DNA of 64,000 bases from an uncultured Nitrospira sp. (GCA_902500775.1 CABVRZ010000012.1:1-64000), one strand, 5' to 3'; positions 45,807 through 55,947 are shown, numbered from the stretch's first letter. The notes: a model not told the origin generated them from the sequence alone. Program-made: numbers and translations.

Positions 45807-46870
45807 GGGGCGTGAGCCGTCAACCTGGGCCGAAGGGCATCAACCACGTGGGCCGGTGTAATGAGATGGAGACATTCCAATTCAGGAACGTGTCGACAGA
45901 CGCGACTGAAACAGGGACTGCATGGGACCCGACCGTTCAAGACCTGATGCCCATCGCCATACGGTCCGGTCCGAATCGCGCTCGTCGGTCCAAACATCGC
46001 GACGACTGGAACCCCCAATGCCGCCGCAATATGCATCGGCCCGGAGTCGTTGGTCACCATGGCAGATGCTGATGAAAGCAGTGTCGGCAAACATCCCAAT
46101 GGGATTTCCCCACATAGATCGATAAATGGACTCGCCGTCAGAGCCCTGAGCTGATTCGTGTCACGACGCTCATCCGAACTTCCTATGATCACGATCGGAT
46201 CAAGCTGCGACTCATGCAGTTGATCTACGACCGCCGCAAACGCCGTCAACGGCCATCGTTTCGTCGGCCACCGTGCCCCGATACTCATCGCAATCCACGG
46301 CCGATCGACCGCAAACCCGTGACGATGGCAGATCGCACGCACCGTTGCGACATCCTCGTCCAAGAGCTTGAATTGAAATCGAGGTTTTTTAGGAGGCCCT
46401 ACTCCTAAAGCACCCATGATGGAGAGATATCGATCGACCGCATGAACGTTAGGGTCTTGGATCTGAACACGGTTGGTATAGAACCAGGGGCTTCCTTCTC
46501 GTCCGTTCGCAAACCCAACTCGTGTCGGTGCCCCACTGAGCCACGCTAAGACACCACTTCGAAACAGCCCTTGCACATCGAGCGCGAGGTCAAACTGCTC
46601 AGCCCTGAGCGCCGCCCCCTCCCGCACCCAACTCCGCACCGTCATGTCGACCGGCCAGACACGATCAACTCCCTCCGCTCGCTTGACGAGCTCCGCCCAT
46701 TGGCGCTTTACCAACCACGTCAGGTGAACCCCGGGCCACTGCGCTTTGATCGCCGACACCAAGGGAAATGTATGAACGATATCTCCCAGAGAACTCGGTT
46801 TGATCAGAAGAATACGGACGGTATCCCATAGGACAACGGGTGAGACCTCGAACGATTTCACAGGTGACAC
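45797..46870 (-). CDS. Glycosyltransferase family 9, heptosyltransferase (WaaC-like)
   Basis: A 357-residue GT9. ILLIKPSSLGDIVHTFPLVSAIKAQWP near the N-terminus matches the heptosyltransferase I group (K-x-S-S-x-G-D), and SIGARWPTKRWPLTAFAAVVDQL with VTNDSGPMHIAAALGVPVVAMFGPT form the donor half; a Cys-rich CSPC...C...C segment follows. It probably adds the first heptose to Kdo. The GTG start at 46870 has GGAAGG seven bases upstream. Assignment of I versus II subclass is moderate. Confidence 0.87.
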   Translation of the reverse strand: MSPVKSFEVSPVVLWDTVRILLIKPSSLGDIVHTFPLVSAIKAQWPGVHLTWLVKRQWAELVKRAEGVDRVWPVDMTVRSWVREGAALRAEQFDLALDVQGLFRSGVLAWLSGAPTRVGFANGREGSPWFYTNRVQIQDPNVHAVDRYLSIMGALGVGPPKKPRFQFKLLDEDVATVRAICHRHGFAVDRPWIAMSIGARWPTKRWPLTAFAAVVDQLHESQLDPIVIIGSSDERRDTNQLRALTASPFIDLCGEIPLGCLPTLLSSASAMVTNDSGPMHIAAALGVPVVAMFGPTSAIRTGPYGDGHQVLNGRVPCSPCFSRVCRHVPELECLHLITPAHVVDALRPRLTAHAPCH

Positions 46871-46961
46871 TGGACAACCTTCCGCCTACTCAGCCAGGGC
46901 AGCCTCTGGACATTGAGTCAACATGGAGGGCCCTCATCCGCGCAGAGACTTCCTCCTTGTT

Positions 46962-47969
46962 TCATGAACATCGTAGAGAATGGGTCTGCACAGAGGGAGC
47001 ATAGAGCGCATCGAGTATCGCCCTCCCGCTTCCCAGAGCTGCCGTTTCGCGCTGCTCCTTGAGTGAGCGACAGAGGCGTTGCCAGGCACGCACGTAGGGA
47101 GATGGGCTGAGGTGATGCCGCAGAACCGTGTGTTGACGCACAATTCTCGAGATCCACTCACAATTTCCAGGAATCATGGCGGAGAAATGATCGGCTATTG
47201 GAGGCTCCTTTTGAGTGAAAAACATCGTGATGTTCCCACCATCCTGTGAGATGAGATGGGAAGTCTCGTATAACCCCTGCTTTGTAGCCAATCTGCGCAA
47301 TGACACAACATTGAAATTGTAGAGATGAGCTTCGTGAAACGTGCTGCCAGGGGCCTGACAGATTGCCTCTACATTCGGAACCTCGACAACAAGGACCCCC
47401 TCGGGTTTTAACCAGGAACGAAGGCGTGCCAGAATGAAACCAGGATCTTCCGTATGCTCAAGCACATGCCAAATGGTTATGAGATCGAATAAGGCCGGAG
47501 CAAATGTCGCGTCTTGCACGAACCCAACTTGAACCGTCAACCCATACTGTTGGATCGAATGGTCAGCATACCCTCGATTCGGCTCAATCCCATTCACAGC
47601 ATGCCCCAGCGATTGGAGCAAATAGGCGAACTCTCCTCCTCCTGTGCCAACATCCAGTATGGTGTTCCGACTCGACAACAACGGCTCGATCTTTGTAAAC
47701 CGTGACAGAGCGACCTTACCCGCACGCAACACATGTTTGGGCTTTGGACTGTAGGTATTCTTATACGCGAGACGATACTGTTCTTCATAAAACTGTCTGG
47801 CGTTATGGGGGCGCGGATCTGACCAGACAAGCCCACAGGCGTGACAAATGACGGTCCGTAACGGGTTCCCGTTTCGACTCCTGCTTGATAGAATCGAAAT
47901 CTCGGTTCCACCACAGAGATTACAAGGGATGGAACTTCCATTCGCATCCAGGCTCACTGCCATCACCAT
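46962..47969 (-). CDS. SAM-dependent methyltransferase with N-terminal zinc-finger
   Basis: A 335-residue protein. An N-terminal CNLC...CHAC motif (about 16-45) is a four-Cys zinc site as in the Methyltransf_13/14-associated group. The methyltransferase core has ILDVGTGGGEFAYLLQSLG, WHVLEHTEDPGF and WLKPEGVLVVEVPN. Residues after ~240 form an extra helical domain. It lies between core heptosyltransferase genes, so it may methylate a core sugar, but this is unproven. Start ATG 47969 or 47963. Confidence 0.85.
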   Translation of the reverse strand: MVMAVSLDANGSSIPCNLCGGTEISILSSRSRNGNPLRTVICHACGLVWSDPRPHNARQFYEEQYRLAYKNTYSPKPKHVLRAGKVALSRFTKIEPLLSSRNTILDVGTGGGEFAYLLQSLGHAVNGIEPNRGYADHSIQQYGLTVQVGFVQDATFAPALFDLITIWHVLEHTEDPGFILARLRSWLKPEGVLVVEVPNVEAICQAPGSTFHEAHLYNFNVVSLRRLATKQGLYETSHLISQDGGNITMFFTQKEPPIADHFSAMIPGNCEWISRIVRQHTVLRHHLSPSPYVRAWQRLCRSLKEQRETAALGSGRAILDALYAPSVQTHSLRCS

Positions 47970-48083
47970 TTCTTCATAAGCGGCACAACCCCGAGAACAT
48001 TGTCTGCTGCCCGATCACCTTACTCCCGCTCATGAGCCAACACAAGACCGGTCCAGACGAAACGCACTGCCCTCATGAGACAT

Positions 48084-49808
48084 TCATGGACGCAGGACCT
48101 GGCGCTCGTGCATCGGTACAGATCCCCTCCTCACATCGGACAGCACCCAGTCCACAGCTTCGGGAAGGGAGGCGGCAATCTGATCTGGAACCCGATGAGA
48201 TTCCGTCAAACCCTCCACGTCTTGCTGTCGAGTTACCCCGGTGGTCACCAAGACACTTCGTACCCCCACTCGTTTGGCTAATTCGATATCACGCAGATGA
48301 TCACCGATCATATACGCCCGCTCCAGATCCACCCCCTGTTCTTGGACCGCCTGATCAATCATCCCACGGTTTGGCTTTCGACACCCGCACCCGTCATCCG
48401 GATGATGTGGACAAAAGTAGATGCCGTCAAGCGTCACACCAACCCGATCGAGCAAACGCGCGAGCTTTTTATGGATGGCCTCAAGAGTATGGCGCGAGAG
48501 AATTCCTCGTGCGATACCCGATTGATTCGTTACGAGGATCAATCGGGCACCGGCCAGTTTCAAGCGTGCGAGCGCCTGCGCCACTCCAGGGAACAACTCG
48601 AACTGGTCTGGGGACTTGATGTACCCAGGGTCAGGATTGAGCGTGCCATCGCGATCAAGAAAGATGGTGTAGCCTTCCAAGACCCTGCCGGACCTGAGGC
48701 CTGAGGTCTGAGGCACAGATGAGTTATTCTCCCCCGGCCTCTCACCCCTTACCCTTAACCCGCTCACTTGTTGTACCGCCACATCGTACACTCGGTCGGC
48801 TGAGATGCGGGTCATGCACCGATGATCGATCGGGCATTCCCGAAGCAGACACGGGGCACAATCAACGGGCTCTCGAACCACCGACCGCTCCTGACCATAG
48901 GGAGCCGTAGTACTCGAATCCGTCGGACCGAATACCGCAACAACCGGCACACCGCATGCAGCTGCCACATGCATCGGCCCCGTATCATTGGTAATGAGTA
49001 GGCGACATCGCATCACCACCGCCATCAATTCTCGAATGGTTGTAGCACCTGACAACACCACGGAGCGCCCATTGATTCGTGATGCGATATCCTTGCCCAG
49101 GGACTCTTCACCCTTCGCTCCAAGAATGACCACAACCACTGGTCGACCCTCGTCATGACCTATTTGTTCCGCAAGTCGGCTGGCGACTTCGGCAAACCGC
49201 TCAGGCAGCCATCGCTTTGCACGACCATAGGTCGACCCCGGATTAATACCGATCAGGATCTCCGACCGACTGCTCCCAAGGATATTAAGCCTCACCTCCA
49301 ACTCGTGACTCTCCTCCGCCGTCACGTGGAGCGTCGGGAGTGGCGCACTCCCAGACAAGCCTAAGGGCTTCAACAAATTCCAGTAGTACTCGACTTGATG
49401 AAGCGATTGGCGACGCTCAGGCACGATAACAGGCTTGGTCAAGAAAAAGTCTCGCCCATCGGTTGCATAGCCATACCGCTGCGGGATCCCCGCAAGCCAT
49501 GCAATAAAGGCCGCCTCAAACGCGTTCTGAAACAGCACGGCGAGGTCAAAGCCATGGCGCCGTAATAGACCGGCAAGAGCCCACTTCCCTGAGATCCCGG
49601 CATGAACCCCCTTGTCTTCATAGATCAGTACCCGATTCAGCTCTGGAGCGGCGCGGAACAGCTCGGCAACGACCGATTTAGCCAGCATCGTGACTTCGGC
49701 GCCCGGGAATAGAGACCTCAGGCCTCGAAGGGCAGGCTCGCACATCACGGCATCACCGATCCAATTTGGCGCTCGCACTAGGATGTTTTTTGGTGGTTCC
49801 CTACGCAC
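48084..49808 (-). CDS. Heptosyltransferase II - GmhB phosphatase fusion
   Basis: A 574-residue fusion. Residues 1-345 are a GT9 enzyme of the WaaF group (NILVRAPNWIGDAVMCEPALRGL, TNDTGPMHVAAACGVPVVAVFGPT, Cys cluster CAPCLLRECPIDHRCM). Residues ~380-560 are a HAD phosphatase of the GmhB group: FLDRDGTLNPDPGYI, LVTNQSGIARG, zinc-binding CPHHPDDGCGCRKP and MIGDHLRDIELA. GmhB removes phosphate from heptose-1,7-bisphosphate in ADP-heptose synthesis; WaaF uses ADP-heptose. The fusion joins donor synthesis and transfer. GTG start at 49808 overlaps lpxK by 8 bp. Confidence 0.92.
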   Translation of the reverse strand: MRREPPKNILVRAPNWIGDAVMCEPALRGLRSLFPGAEVTMLAKSVVAELFRAAPELNRVLIYEDKGVHAGISGKWALAGLLRRHGFDLAVLFQNAFEAAFIAWLAGIPQRYGYATDGRDFFLTKPVIVPERRQSLHQVEYYWNLLKPLGLSGSAPLPTLHVTAEESHELEVRLNILGSSRSEILIGINPGSTYGRAKRWLPERFAEVASRLAEQIGHDEGRPVVVVILGAKGEESLGKDIASRINGRSVVLSGATTIRELMAVVMRCRLLITNDTGPMHVAAACGVPVVAVFGPTDSSTTAPYGQERSVVREPVDCAPCLLRECPIDHRCMTRISADRVYDVAVQQVSGLRVRGERPGENNSSVPQTSGLRSGRVLEGYTIFLDRDGTLNPDPGYIKSPDQFELFPGVAQALARLKLAGARLILVTNQSGIARGILSRHTLEAIHKKLARLLDRVGVTLDGIYFCPHHPDDGCGCRKPNRGMIDQAVQEQGVDLERAYMIGDHLRDIELAKRVGVRSVLVTTGVTRQQDVEGLTESHRVPDQIAASLPEAVDWVLSDVRRGSVPMHERQVLRP

Positions 49809-50889
49809 GTGCCCCCAACGCCGCTTGATCTGGTAGCGGTGAATCGATCAGCCGTCGAAGCGACGCTTCTCCGCGGGTAATTTTTGCCTGGAGGCGAAGT
49901 GCCCACCAGGGATCATTGGGCCCAAGGAGGGAAGAGAGCTTTCCAGCATCCTTTTCAGTCGTCAGGATGAAATCGACTCCGTTGGCCTTCGCATTGGCAT
50001 GGATATGCTGGACATCGTGATGGCTATAGCCATGATGATCAGCAAACGCTGTCTCGCCGACGACCTCAACCCCGATGGACTCAGCCGACAGGCGGAACGA
50101 TGGACTGTTTCCGATGCCGCTCACAAGCCACGCCCTTTTCGTCCGACCCCACTCCAGCGACTGTCGTTCCTGCGAAACTACAGCCACAACACACTCCGGT
50201 GTAAATACCACTTCAATCACATCACCTGATGGATAACCGACCGCCTGTAAACGGTCGTACACCGCCTTGAGATCCGATTGAGAATCAGCCCGTGTAATCG
50301 CAACTGCGCTGGCGCGCGCCAACTCGCTGAGCGGTTCCCGCAATCGTCCCGCCGGCAGCAACGCATCGAGACCCGTCGCGTCGGTGGCATCCAGTAACAC
50401 GAGATCGACATCCCGTTGAAGCGCACGATGCTGAAAACCATCATCGAGGACGATGCAGTCGGCCGGGTACTGGCCCAACACCCATCGACCGAGCAAGACC
50501 CGATCGGCCCCCACCGCCACGATAGCCTTCGGGCAACGCTGCGCGATAAAATGGGGCTCATCACCAGCCTCAGATGGACCAACCAACACCCGTGATCCGT
50601 CAGAGACGAGAAGATGCGGGGCGGTGCTTGTCCGTCTGTATCCTCGGCTCAATACAGCGACTCGGAGCCCCTTGGCGAGCAGCCATTCCGTCACGAGAAT
50701 GACCATCGGAGTTTTGCCCGTCCCTCCGACGGTCAAATTCCCCACGCTGATCACCCGACATGGTAACCGTGTGGATGCCCACCACCCTCTACGATAACAC
50801 CAGAGACGGAAACGGATGATCAGGCCATAGAACCATGCGACCCAGCCCAGCTCTGTCCGAACCGGCTGTCCTGGGTTCAACCATGCCAT
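49801..50889 (-). CDS. lpxK: Tetraacyldisaccharide 4'-kinase
   Basis: A 362-residue LpxK. GNLTVGGTGKTPMVI is the P-loop, VLSRGYRRT, and VLDDGFQHRALQRDVDLVLLDA the second half of the site, followed by LLPAGRLREPL. It phosphorylates the 4' position of lipid A disaccharide at the inner membrane. It follows waaA with a 1-bp gap and overlaps the WaaF-GmhB gene start by 8 bp, giving a coupled set for late lipid A and core steps. Confidence 0.96.
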   Translation of the reverse strand: MAWLNPGQPVRTELGWVAWFYGLIIRFRLWCYRRGWWASTRLPCRVISVGNLTVGGTGKTPMVILVTEWLLAKGLRVAVLSRGYRRTSTAPHLLVSDGSRVLVGPSEAGDEPHFIAQRCPKAIVAVGADRVLLGRWVLGQYPADCIVLDDGFQHRALQRDVDLVLLDATDATGLDALLPAGRLREPLSELARASAVAITRADSQSDLKAVYDRLQAVGYPSGDVIEVVFTPECVVAVVSQERQSLEWGRTKRAWLVSGIGNSPSFRLSAESIGVEVVGETAFADHHGYSHHDVQHIHANAKANGVDFILTTEKDAGKLSSLLGPNDPWWALRLQAKITRGEASLRRLIDSPLPDQAALGARA

Positions 50890-50890
50890 C

Positions 50891-52228
50891 TTAAGGTCTT
50901 GCCATGGCCGGCCCTGGCCCCGCCGCGATCGTCTGCTTCGAACGCGACGGCTCAGTTGTTAGATATGATTCAATAAACTCGAGACTGCGCCTCAAAGCAC
51001 CCTGATTGTCCGACACAACTCGCTTTGCAGACTGTCCCACCCGTTCACGAACGTCAGGCCGACTCAACCATTCCTGCAAGGAGTGGACGAGGTCATCCAC
51101 TCCCATTACTCGATGCCCCCCTCCGGCCTCCTGGAGAAGAACCGCAACTTCGGCACAATGGTCCGTATAGGGGCCAAAGAGGACCGGGGTCCCCCAGACG
51201 GCCGGTTCCAACAAGTTGTGTCCTCCTATGGGCACCAATGTCCCCCCCACGAAGGCCACAACGGCTTCTCGATACGCACAAGCAAGCTCGCCTCTTGTAT
51301 CCAGAATGATCACGCGAGGGCCTTCTTGCTTTTCTCGAATCATGCTCCTTCGTTGGACAGTAAACCCCGCCTCTCGAAACATCGCTTCGACTTTCTCCGC
51401 CCGTTCGATATGGCGCGGGGCCACCATCAGCACCGTCGCGGGATGCGCCTTGATAATCTGTGCATAGGCCGAAGCCAGGAGTTCTTCTTCACCAGCATGA
51501 GTGCTGCCGGCAAGAATCAATTGTTCGTTCCCACCGAGTCCAAAACTCCCGCGCAAATCTTCCTCGGGACGCACCTCCGGAAGTGGTTGATCAAATTTGA
51601 TATTACCGGTCACATGCGCGCGAGACGACTCTGCGCCCAACGTCACAATGCGCTGTCGGTCTCGGTCTGATTGCATCAAACAGAGCGTCAGTGTTCGAAG
51701 AACCGTTCTATAAAATGAGCGAAGGATGGGTACATCCTGACGCCCAAATGAGCGAGAAGACAGCCGGCCGTTCACAAGGATAGAGGGCGCACCGTGATCA
51801 TGCAACGCCCACAAGAGGTTGGGCCACAACTCGGTCTCGACAAACAGGTACAGGATCGGCTGCAGATGACGGATCATCCGCCCCACCGCCCATGGGAAAT
51901 CAAGAGGTGCATACCGGTGTTCGGCAACACCTTTTAGCCGCTGTTCGACCGCCTCACGGCCGGTTTCGGTCACCGTCGTGACGATATAGCGAAACTCCGG
52001 ATGGCGATCGTGCAATGCCTTGACCAACGGCGAAGCAGCAACTACTTCACCGAGTGACACGGCATGAATCCACACCAGCGGTCGAGACAGTTGGGTCCCG
52101 TCAGAAACAGGCATCTGCCAACCCATGCGCTGTAGAAAACCAGGACGGCAGCGTGGCTTGGCAAGGAGAACACCCAGGATTACGGGCGATGCGAGAAGAA
52201 GACCAATGTTATAGAGAAGCTTCCACAT
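50891..52228 (-). CDS. waaA: 3-deoxy-D-manno-octulosonic acid transferase
   Basis: A 445-residue WaaA/KdtA, normal length. An N-terminal membrane anchor (1-20) is followed by IHAVSLGEVVAASPLVKAL with the catalytic Glu, LVNGRLSSRSF, and PIGGHNLLEPAVWGTPVLFGPYTDHCAEV in the donor half. It adds Kdo to lipid IVA from CMP-Kdo. Whether it is mono- or bifunctional cannot be told. Short 3' tail (PGPAMARP). Confidence 0.96.
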   Translation of the reverse strand: MWKLLYNIGLLLASPVILGVLLAKPRCRPGFLQRMGWQMPVSDGTQLSRPLVWIHAVSLGEVVAASPLVKALHDRHPEFRYIVTTVTETGREAVEQRLKGVAEHRYAPLDFPWAVGRMIRHLQPILYLFVETELWPNLLWALHDHGAPSILVNGRLSSRSFGRQDVPILRSFYRTVLRTLTLCLMQSDRDRQRIVTLGAESSRAHVTGNIKFDQPLPEVRPEEDLRGSFGLGGNEQLILAGSTHAGEEELLASAYAQIIKAHPATVLMVAPRHIERAEKVEAMFREAGFTVQRRSMIREKQEGPRVIILDTRGELACAYREAVVAFVGGTLVPIGGHNLLEPAVWGTPVLFGPYTDHCAEVAVLLQEAGGGHRVMGVDDLVHSLQEWLSRPDVRERVGQSAKRVVSDNQGALRRSLEFIESYLTTEPSRSKQTIAAGPGPAMARP

Positions 52229-52302
52229 GGGAACGAAGTTAGACGCAAGAGGTCAAAGATGAAACGCCCTGCTAAATTCCTGAGCCTCCTATGCTTCACA
52301 TC

Positions 52303-52973
52303 TCACTGTTCACGCTTCACATCTTCTTCTGCCTGATCCGTCAACTGATTGAGGGCTGTCTCAAGCTCCATCCGAAGCGTTTCAAGCATGCCAGCATCAG
52401 CCTCGCGCGTGACCCAGAGCGGTCTTCCATAGAGGAAGAGGCCTCTGGAGAATGGGTACGGGACCATGAAGCGGTCCCAGCTCGCAAAGAGTTTTTTTTT
52501 GAGCACGCAAAGATCATCGGCACGATGGGAAGCCCGCTGGCCTTGGCCAATTGGATCACCCCGAGCTTGGCCACCTGCCGAGGTCCCTTCGGACCATCAG
52601 GGGTCACGGCGATATCCTGACCCGATCGGCCGAGTTTGATCAACGCGCGCAACGCTCCAGCCCCTCCTCGCGTGCTGGAGCCACGCACCGCCTGGTGACC
52701 GAATCGAGCCACGATGCGTGCGATAATTTCACCGTCACCATGCTGGCTGATGAGCGCATGCGTACCCGCTCCTCGGTAGCCGAACAGCATCAGCAACTGC
52801 TGTCCATGCCAAAATGCCAGAATCGCGTGGTGCCCAGTTTGGTGCAAAGCATCCAGCGCTTCGTGGCCACGCGTTTCATACCGCATCGACCAGGCGACTC
52901 CACGCATGAGCGTAGCTGCGACCGGAGGCAACACCGAAAGCTTCAACCATTTCACCAAGGGCGAATGTTTCAT
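52303..52973 (-). CDS. DUF374 lysophospholipid acyltransferase-family protein, frameshifted at A9
   Basis: About 222 residues once the frame is restored. The family landmarks are HAILAFWHGQQLLMLFGYRG (the H-x4-5-W/H region), STRGGAGALRAL, TPDGPKGPRQVAKLGVIQLA and the tail KKLFASWDRFMVPYPFSRGLFLYGRP. The zero frame from ATG 52973 runs off into a different sequence and stops at 52341, while the tail is in the -1 frame ending at 52303. The switch falls at nine consecutive A on the minus strand (52492-52500). One extra A, or slippage, restores the protein. It lies between msbA and waaA. Confidence 0.8.
52492..52500 (-). other. A9 homopolymer at the frame switch (slippery site)
   Basis: Nine A on the coding strand in codons for Ser-Lys-Lys. 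Homopolymers of this length support transcriptional slippage or -1 ribosomal frameshifting, and are also a common source of sequencing errors. The two readings cannot be separated here. Confidence 0.7.
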
Positions 52974-52977
52974 CAGT

Positions 52978-54726
52978 TCAGCGCGTCAACTCTTCGGATT
53001 GGAACTGCAACGCATGTAAACGGCGATACACACCGCCCAGCCTAAGCAATTCGTCATGGGAGCCGACTTCCACAATTGTGCCTCGCTCCAAGACGACGAT
53101 ACGATCCGCATTCTGAATCGTCGACAGCCGATGGGCAATCACCACGGTCGTTCGATTCTTCATTAAATTGGCCAACGCCAACTGCACAATTCGTTCAGAC
53201 TCGGTGTCCAGTGCGGAGGTCGCTTCGTCCAAAATAAGCAGTGGAGGGTCCCGCAAAAGGGCTCTGGCAATCGCCAACCGTTGCCGTTCACCACCCGATA
53301 GCTTGAGCCCTCGTTCCCCAATGACCGTATCGTACCCATTCGGCAGCCGAAGAATAAAGTCATGGGCATAGGCCAGCTTTGACACCTGTTCGATCTCAGC
53401 GTGGCCGGCGCCGGACCTGCCGAATGCGATGTTGCTTCGGACGGTCTCATCGAATAAGAACACGTCTTGCGAAACGATTCCGATATGTGCACGCAGCGAG
53501 CGTAGCTCGTACGACGTGATGGGAACGCCATCCAAGAGAATGCGCCCCGCCGTCGGCTCATAAAAACGGGGCAACAAACTGACCAGGCTCGTCTTCCCAC
53601 TTCCGCTGCTTCCGACCAGCGCAATCACTTCGCCCGGTCGAATCACGAGATCGATATCGGTCAGCGCAGGGATCGTGTGATTCTCATACCGCAGAGAGAC
53701 GTTCTGAAATTCAATGGCCCGATTGATCCCGACCAGCGGCGCGGTGCCGCTATTTTGCGCGTACTCGGACTTGAGGTCCAACACATCAAAGACTCGTTCG
53801 GCGGCCGCCAGTGCTTGCTGAACCAAGTTATTCGACCCCGATAATTTCCGAATCGGGGTATAGGCCATGAACAGCGCCGCCATGAACGAGAAAAAAGCGC
53901 CAGGGGTCATCGTATCGTGAATGACCAAATAGCCGCCGTACCAAATAATGGCTGCGACGCCGATCACCCCGATGATTTCCATCTGAGAATGACCCAGCGA
54001 CCAAACCTGATTACTTTTCAACGTGGTCGACAGCACCTTACGGTTTCGCTCCTCGAATCGCTCTGCCTCGGCTTCTTCCCGCCCGAACGCTTTCACCATT
54101 CTGATACCGGACAGCATCTCCTGAAGTGCGGAAGACAGATCACCCAGTTGCTCTTGTCCACTGGTGGCCAGTCGCTTCAATCGCTTACCGACCCGCACCA
54201 TACTCAACGCCGAGAGCGGGATCACGATCAGCGAGAGCCCCGCCAACCGCCAATTCTGATACAGGATGACGCCGATCATGGCGACAAACGTGAGCCCATT
54301 CTGGAAAATGTCCTTGATGACGCTCGACGCGGCGTTGGCCATCATCCCCACATCGTTGACGACTCGAGAAACCAAGCGACCGGATGTGTTCGTATCGTGA
54401 AAGCCGACCGAGAGTCGCATGAGTTGTTGAAACAATTCCTGTCGGATATCGGCCACAACTCGATTGCCGACATAGGCCATGAGATAGCCCACCCCATAAC
54501 TGAACAACGCCTTCAATGTGGCCACGCCAAAGAGGACTAATGGCAGGACCAGCAACATCTGCTCGTCTTTTTGGATAAAGATATCGTCCAATACCGGCCG
54601 AGCGAGCCATGCATAGGCCCCACTCAGGAGTGCCACCATACCTGAACAGACAAAGGCCGCCAGAAACCGCGTCCGATACGGTTTCACATACCCCATCAGC
54701 CGTTTAAATCGCTCTACGCCCGACAT
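52978..54726 (-). CDS. msbA: Lipid A export ABC transporter MsbA
   Basis: A 582-residue half-transporter. Six membrane helices in ~15-310, then the ATPase domain: Walker A GSSGSGKTSLVS near 378, signature LSGGERQRLAIARAL near 483, Walker B LLILDEATSALD, and the IAHRLSTI His switch. It flips core-lipid A across the inner membrane. It overlaps lpxB by 13 bp and is followed by the acyltransferase gene with 4 bp. Confidence 0.95.
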   Translation of the reverse strand: MSGVERFKRLMGYVKPYRTRFLAAFVCSGMVALLSGAYAWLARPVLDDIFIQKDEQMLLVLPLVLFGVATLKALFSYGVGYLMAYVGNRVVADIRQELFQQLMRLSVGFHDTNTSGRLVSRVVNDVGMMANAASSVIKDIFQNGLTFVAMIGVILYQNWRLAGLSLIVIPLSALSMVRVGKRLKRLATSGQEQLGDLSSALQEMLSGIRMVKAFGREEAEAERFEERNRKVLSTTLKSNQVWSLGHSQMEIIGVIGVAAIIWYGGYLVIHDTMTPGAFFSFMAALFMAYTPIRKLSGSNNLVQQALAAAERVFDVLDLKSEYAQNSGTAPLVGINRAIEFQNVSLRYENHTIPALTDIDLVIRPGEVIALVGSSGSGKTSLVSLLPRFYEPTAGRILLDGVPITSYELRSLRAHIGIVSQDVFLFDETVRSNIAFGRSGAGHAEIEQVSKLAYAHDFILRLPNGYDTVIGERGLKLSGGERQRLAIARALLRDPPLLILDEATSALDTESERIVQLALANLMKNRTTVVIAHRLSTIQNADRIVVLERGTIVEVGSHDELLRLGGVYRRLHALQFQSEELTR

Positions 54727-55844
54727 GCTGTCAACACCACCTCTGCCGCTCTACCTGATGCGCCAGGTTCACCGAGTGCTTCTCGTACCTGTGCCAAGTT
54801 TCGCTTCATTTCCGCATAGACTCCTGGATCTTCCAAAATCCGCAGCGTCTCTTCGTAGATCCGCTGACCGTTGGCCTCACCCTGTAACAACTCCGGAACA
54901 ACGGATCGACCGGCCACCAGATTCACAAGCCCGATCCATTTGACTCGCTTAAAGAAGCTTGCGATCCACCACTCCAGTGCACTAATTTGATAGAGTAGCA
55001 CCATAGGGGTCCCTACCACCGCAGCTTGCAATATTGCCGTACCCGACTTGACCAATGCAAAATCGGAAACCGCCAGCACTTCGCTGGTCTGCTCCTTTAT
55101 AATAGTGACCGGCACCCGATTCTGTTGGAGGAACGGCTGCAGCAGATTATCCCGAATTGTGGAGGCTTGTGCCAGGAGAAACTTCGTTCCCGGTCTCTGC
55201 CTGGCCAATTTCTCTGCTGCTGCGAGTAGGATCGGCAGCAGAACCTGCACTTCGTGCGTTCGACTTCCTGGTAATAAGGCAATGACACGCTCATCTTCAG
55301 AGAAGCTGAACCTCCTGCGTAGCGTCGCCCGATCGTAGGTCCCACCGACTGCGTCCAGTATGGGATGGCCGACAAACGTGCATCGCATACCCGCTTTCTC
55401 AAAGAGAGGTGTTTCAAAAGGCAGGATCACCAACAGCTGATCGACTCGTTTCTTAATCCAGTACATCCGCCAAGGGCCCCAGGCCCAGATCTGCGGCGCA
55501 ATATAATAGAACACGCGTAACCCAGCATCTTTGGCAAAATAGGCGTACCGTAGATTTAATCCGGGGTTATCGACAAAGATGACCGCATCCCATGGCTCCG
55601 ACCTGAACAGTCGCCGCATGAAGAAAAATCGCCGAACGATTGCCACCAACGCCAAAGGTCCGACCATGCCCATCACGTCGAATTGCCCCATCGTACAAAC
55701 TAATTGCACGCCAGCTGCCTCCATTGCTGCCCCGCCGATCCCAGCTAGCGAGACCTGAGGATCTTTGGCCTTGAGGGCCTTGGCAAGATTCGCCCCATGG
55801 AGATCACCCGAGGCTTCGCCCGTTACAATTAGAATGCGTGCCAT
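54714..55844 (-). CDS. lpxB: Lipid-A-disaccharide synthase
   Basis: A 376-residue LpxB (GT19). ILIVTGEASGDLHGANLAKAL opens the protein; FVGHPILDAV, LLPGSRTHEVQVLLPIL, and LVKSGTAILQAAVVGTPMVLLYQ are family signatures. It joins UDP-2,3-diacylglucosamine and lipid X. The 104-bp stretch upstream separates it from the Gfo/Idh gene; no feature was seen there. Confidence 0.97.
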   Translation of the reverse strand: MARILIVTGEASGDLHGANLAKALKAKDPQVSLAGIGGAAMEAAGVQLVCTMGQFDVMGMVGPLALVAIVRRFFFMRRLFRSEPWDAVIFVDNPGLNLRYAYFAKDAGLRVFYYIAPQIWAWGPWRMYWIKKRVDQLLVILPFETPLFEKAGMRCTFVGHPILDAVGGTYDRATLRRRFSFSEDERVIALLPGSRTHEVQVLLPILLAAAEKLARQRPGTKFLLAQASTIRDNLLQPFLQQNRVPVTIIKEQTSEVLAVSDFALVKSGTAILQAAVVGTPMVLLYQISALEWWIASFFKRVKWIGLVNLVAGRSVVPELLQGEANGQRIYEETLRILEDPGVYAEMKRNLAQVREALGEPGASGRAAEVVLTACRA

Positions 55845-55947
55845 GATGGCCTATCAAGCATGGTCAATACGATTCAAATGGTTGGATGAGTCCAGCCGAC
55901 AGAACCTGATCTCACTGATTCCGCTAAGGATACCCAAGCCGTTTCTG

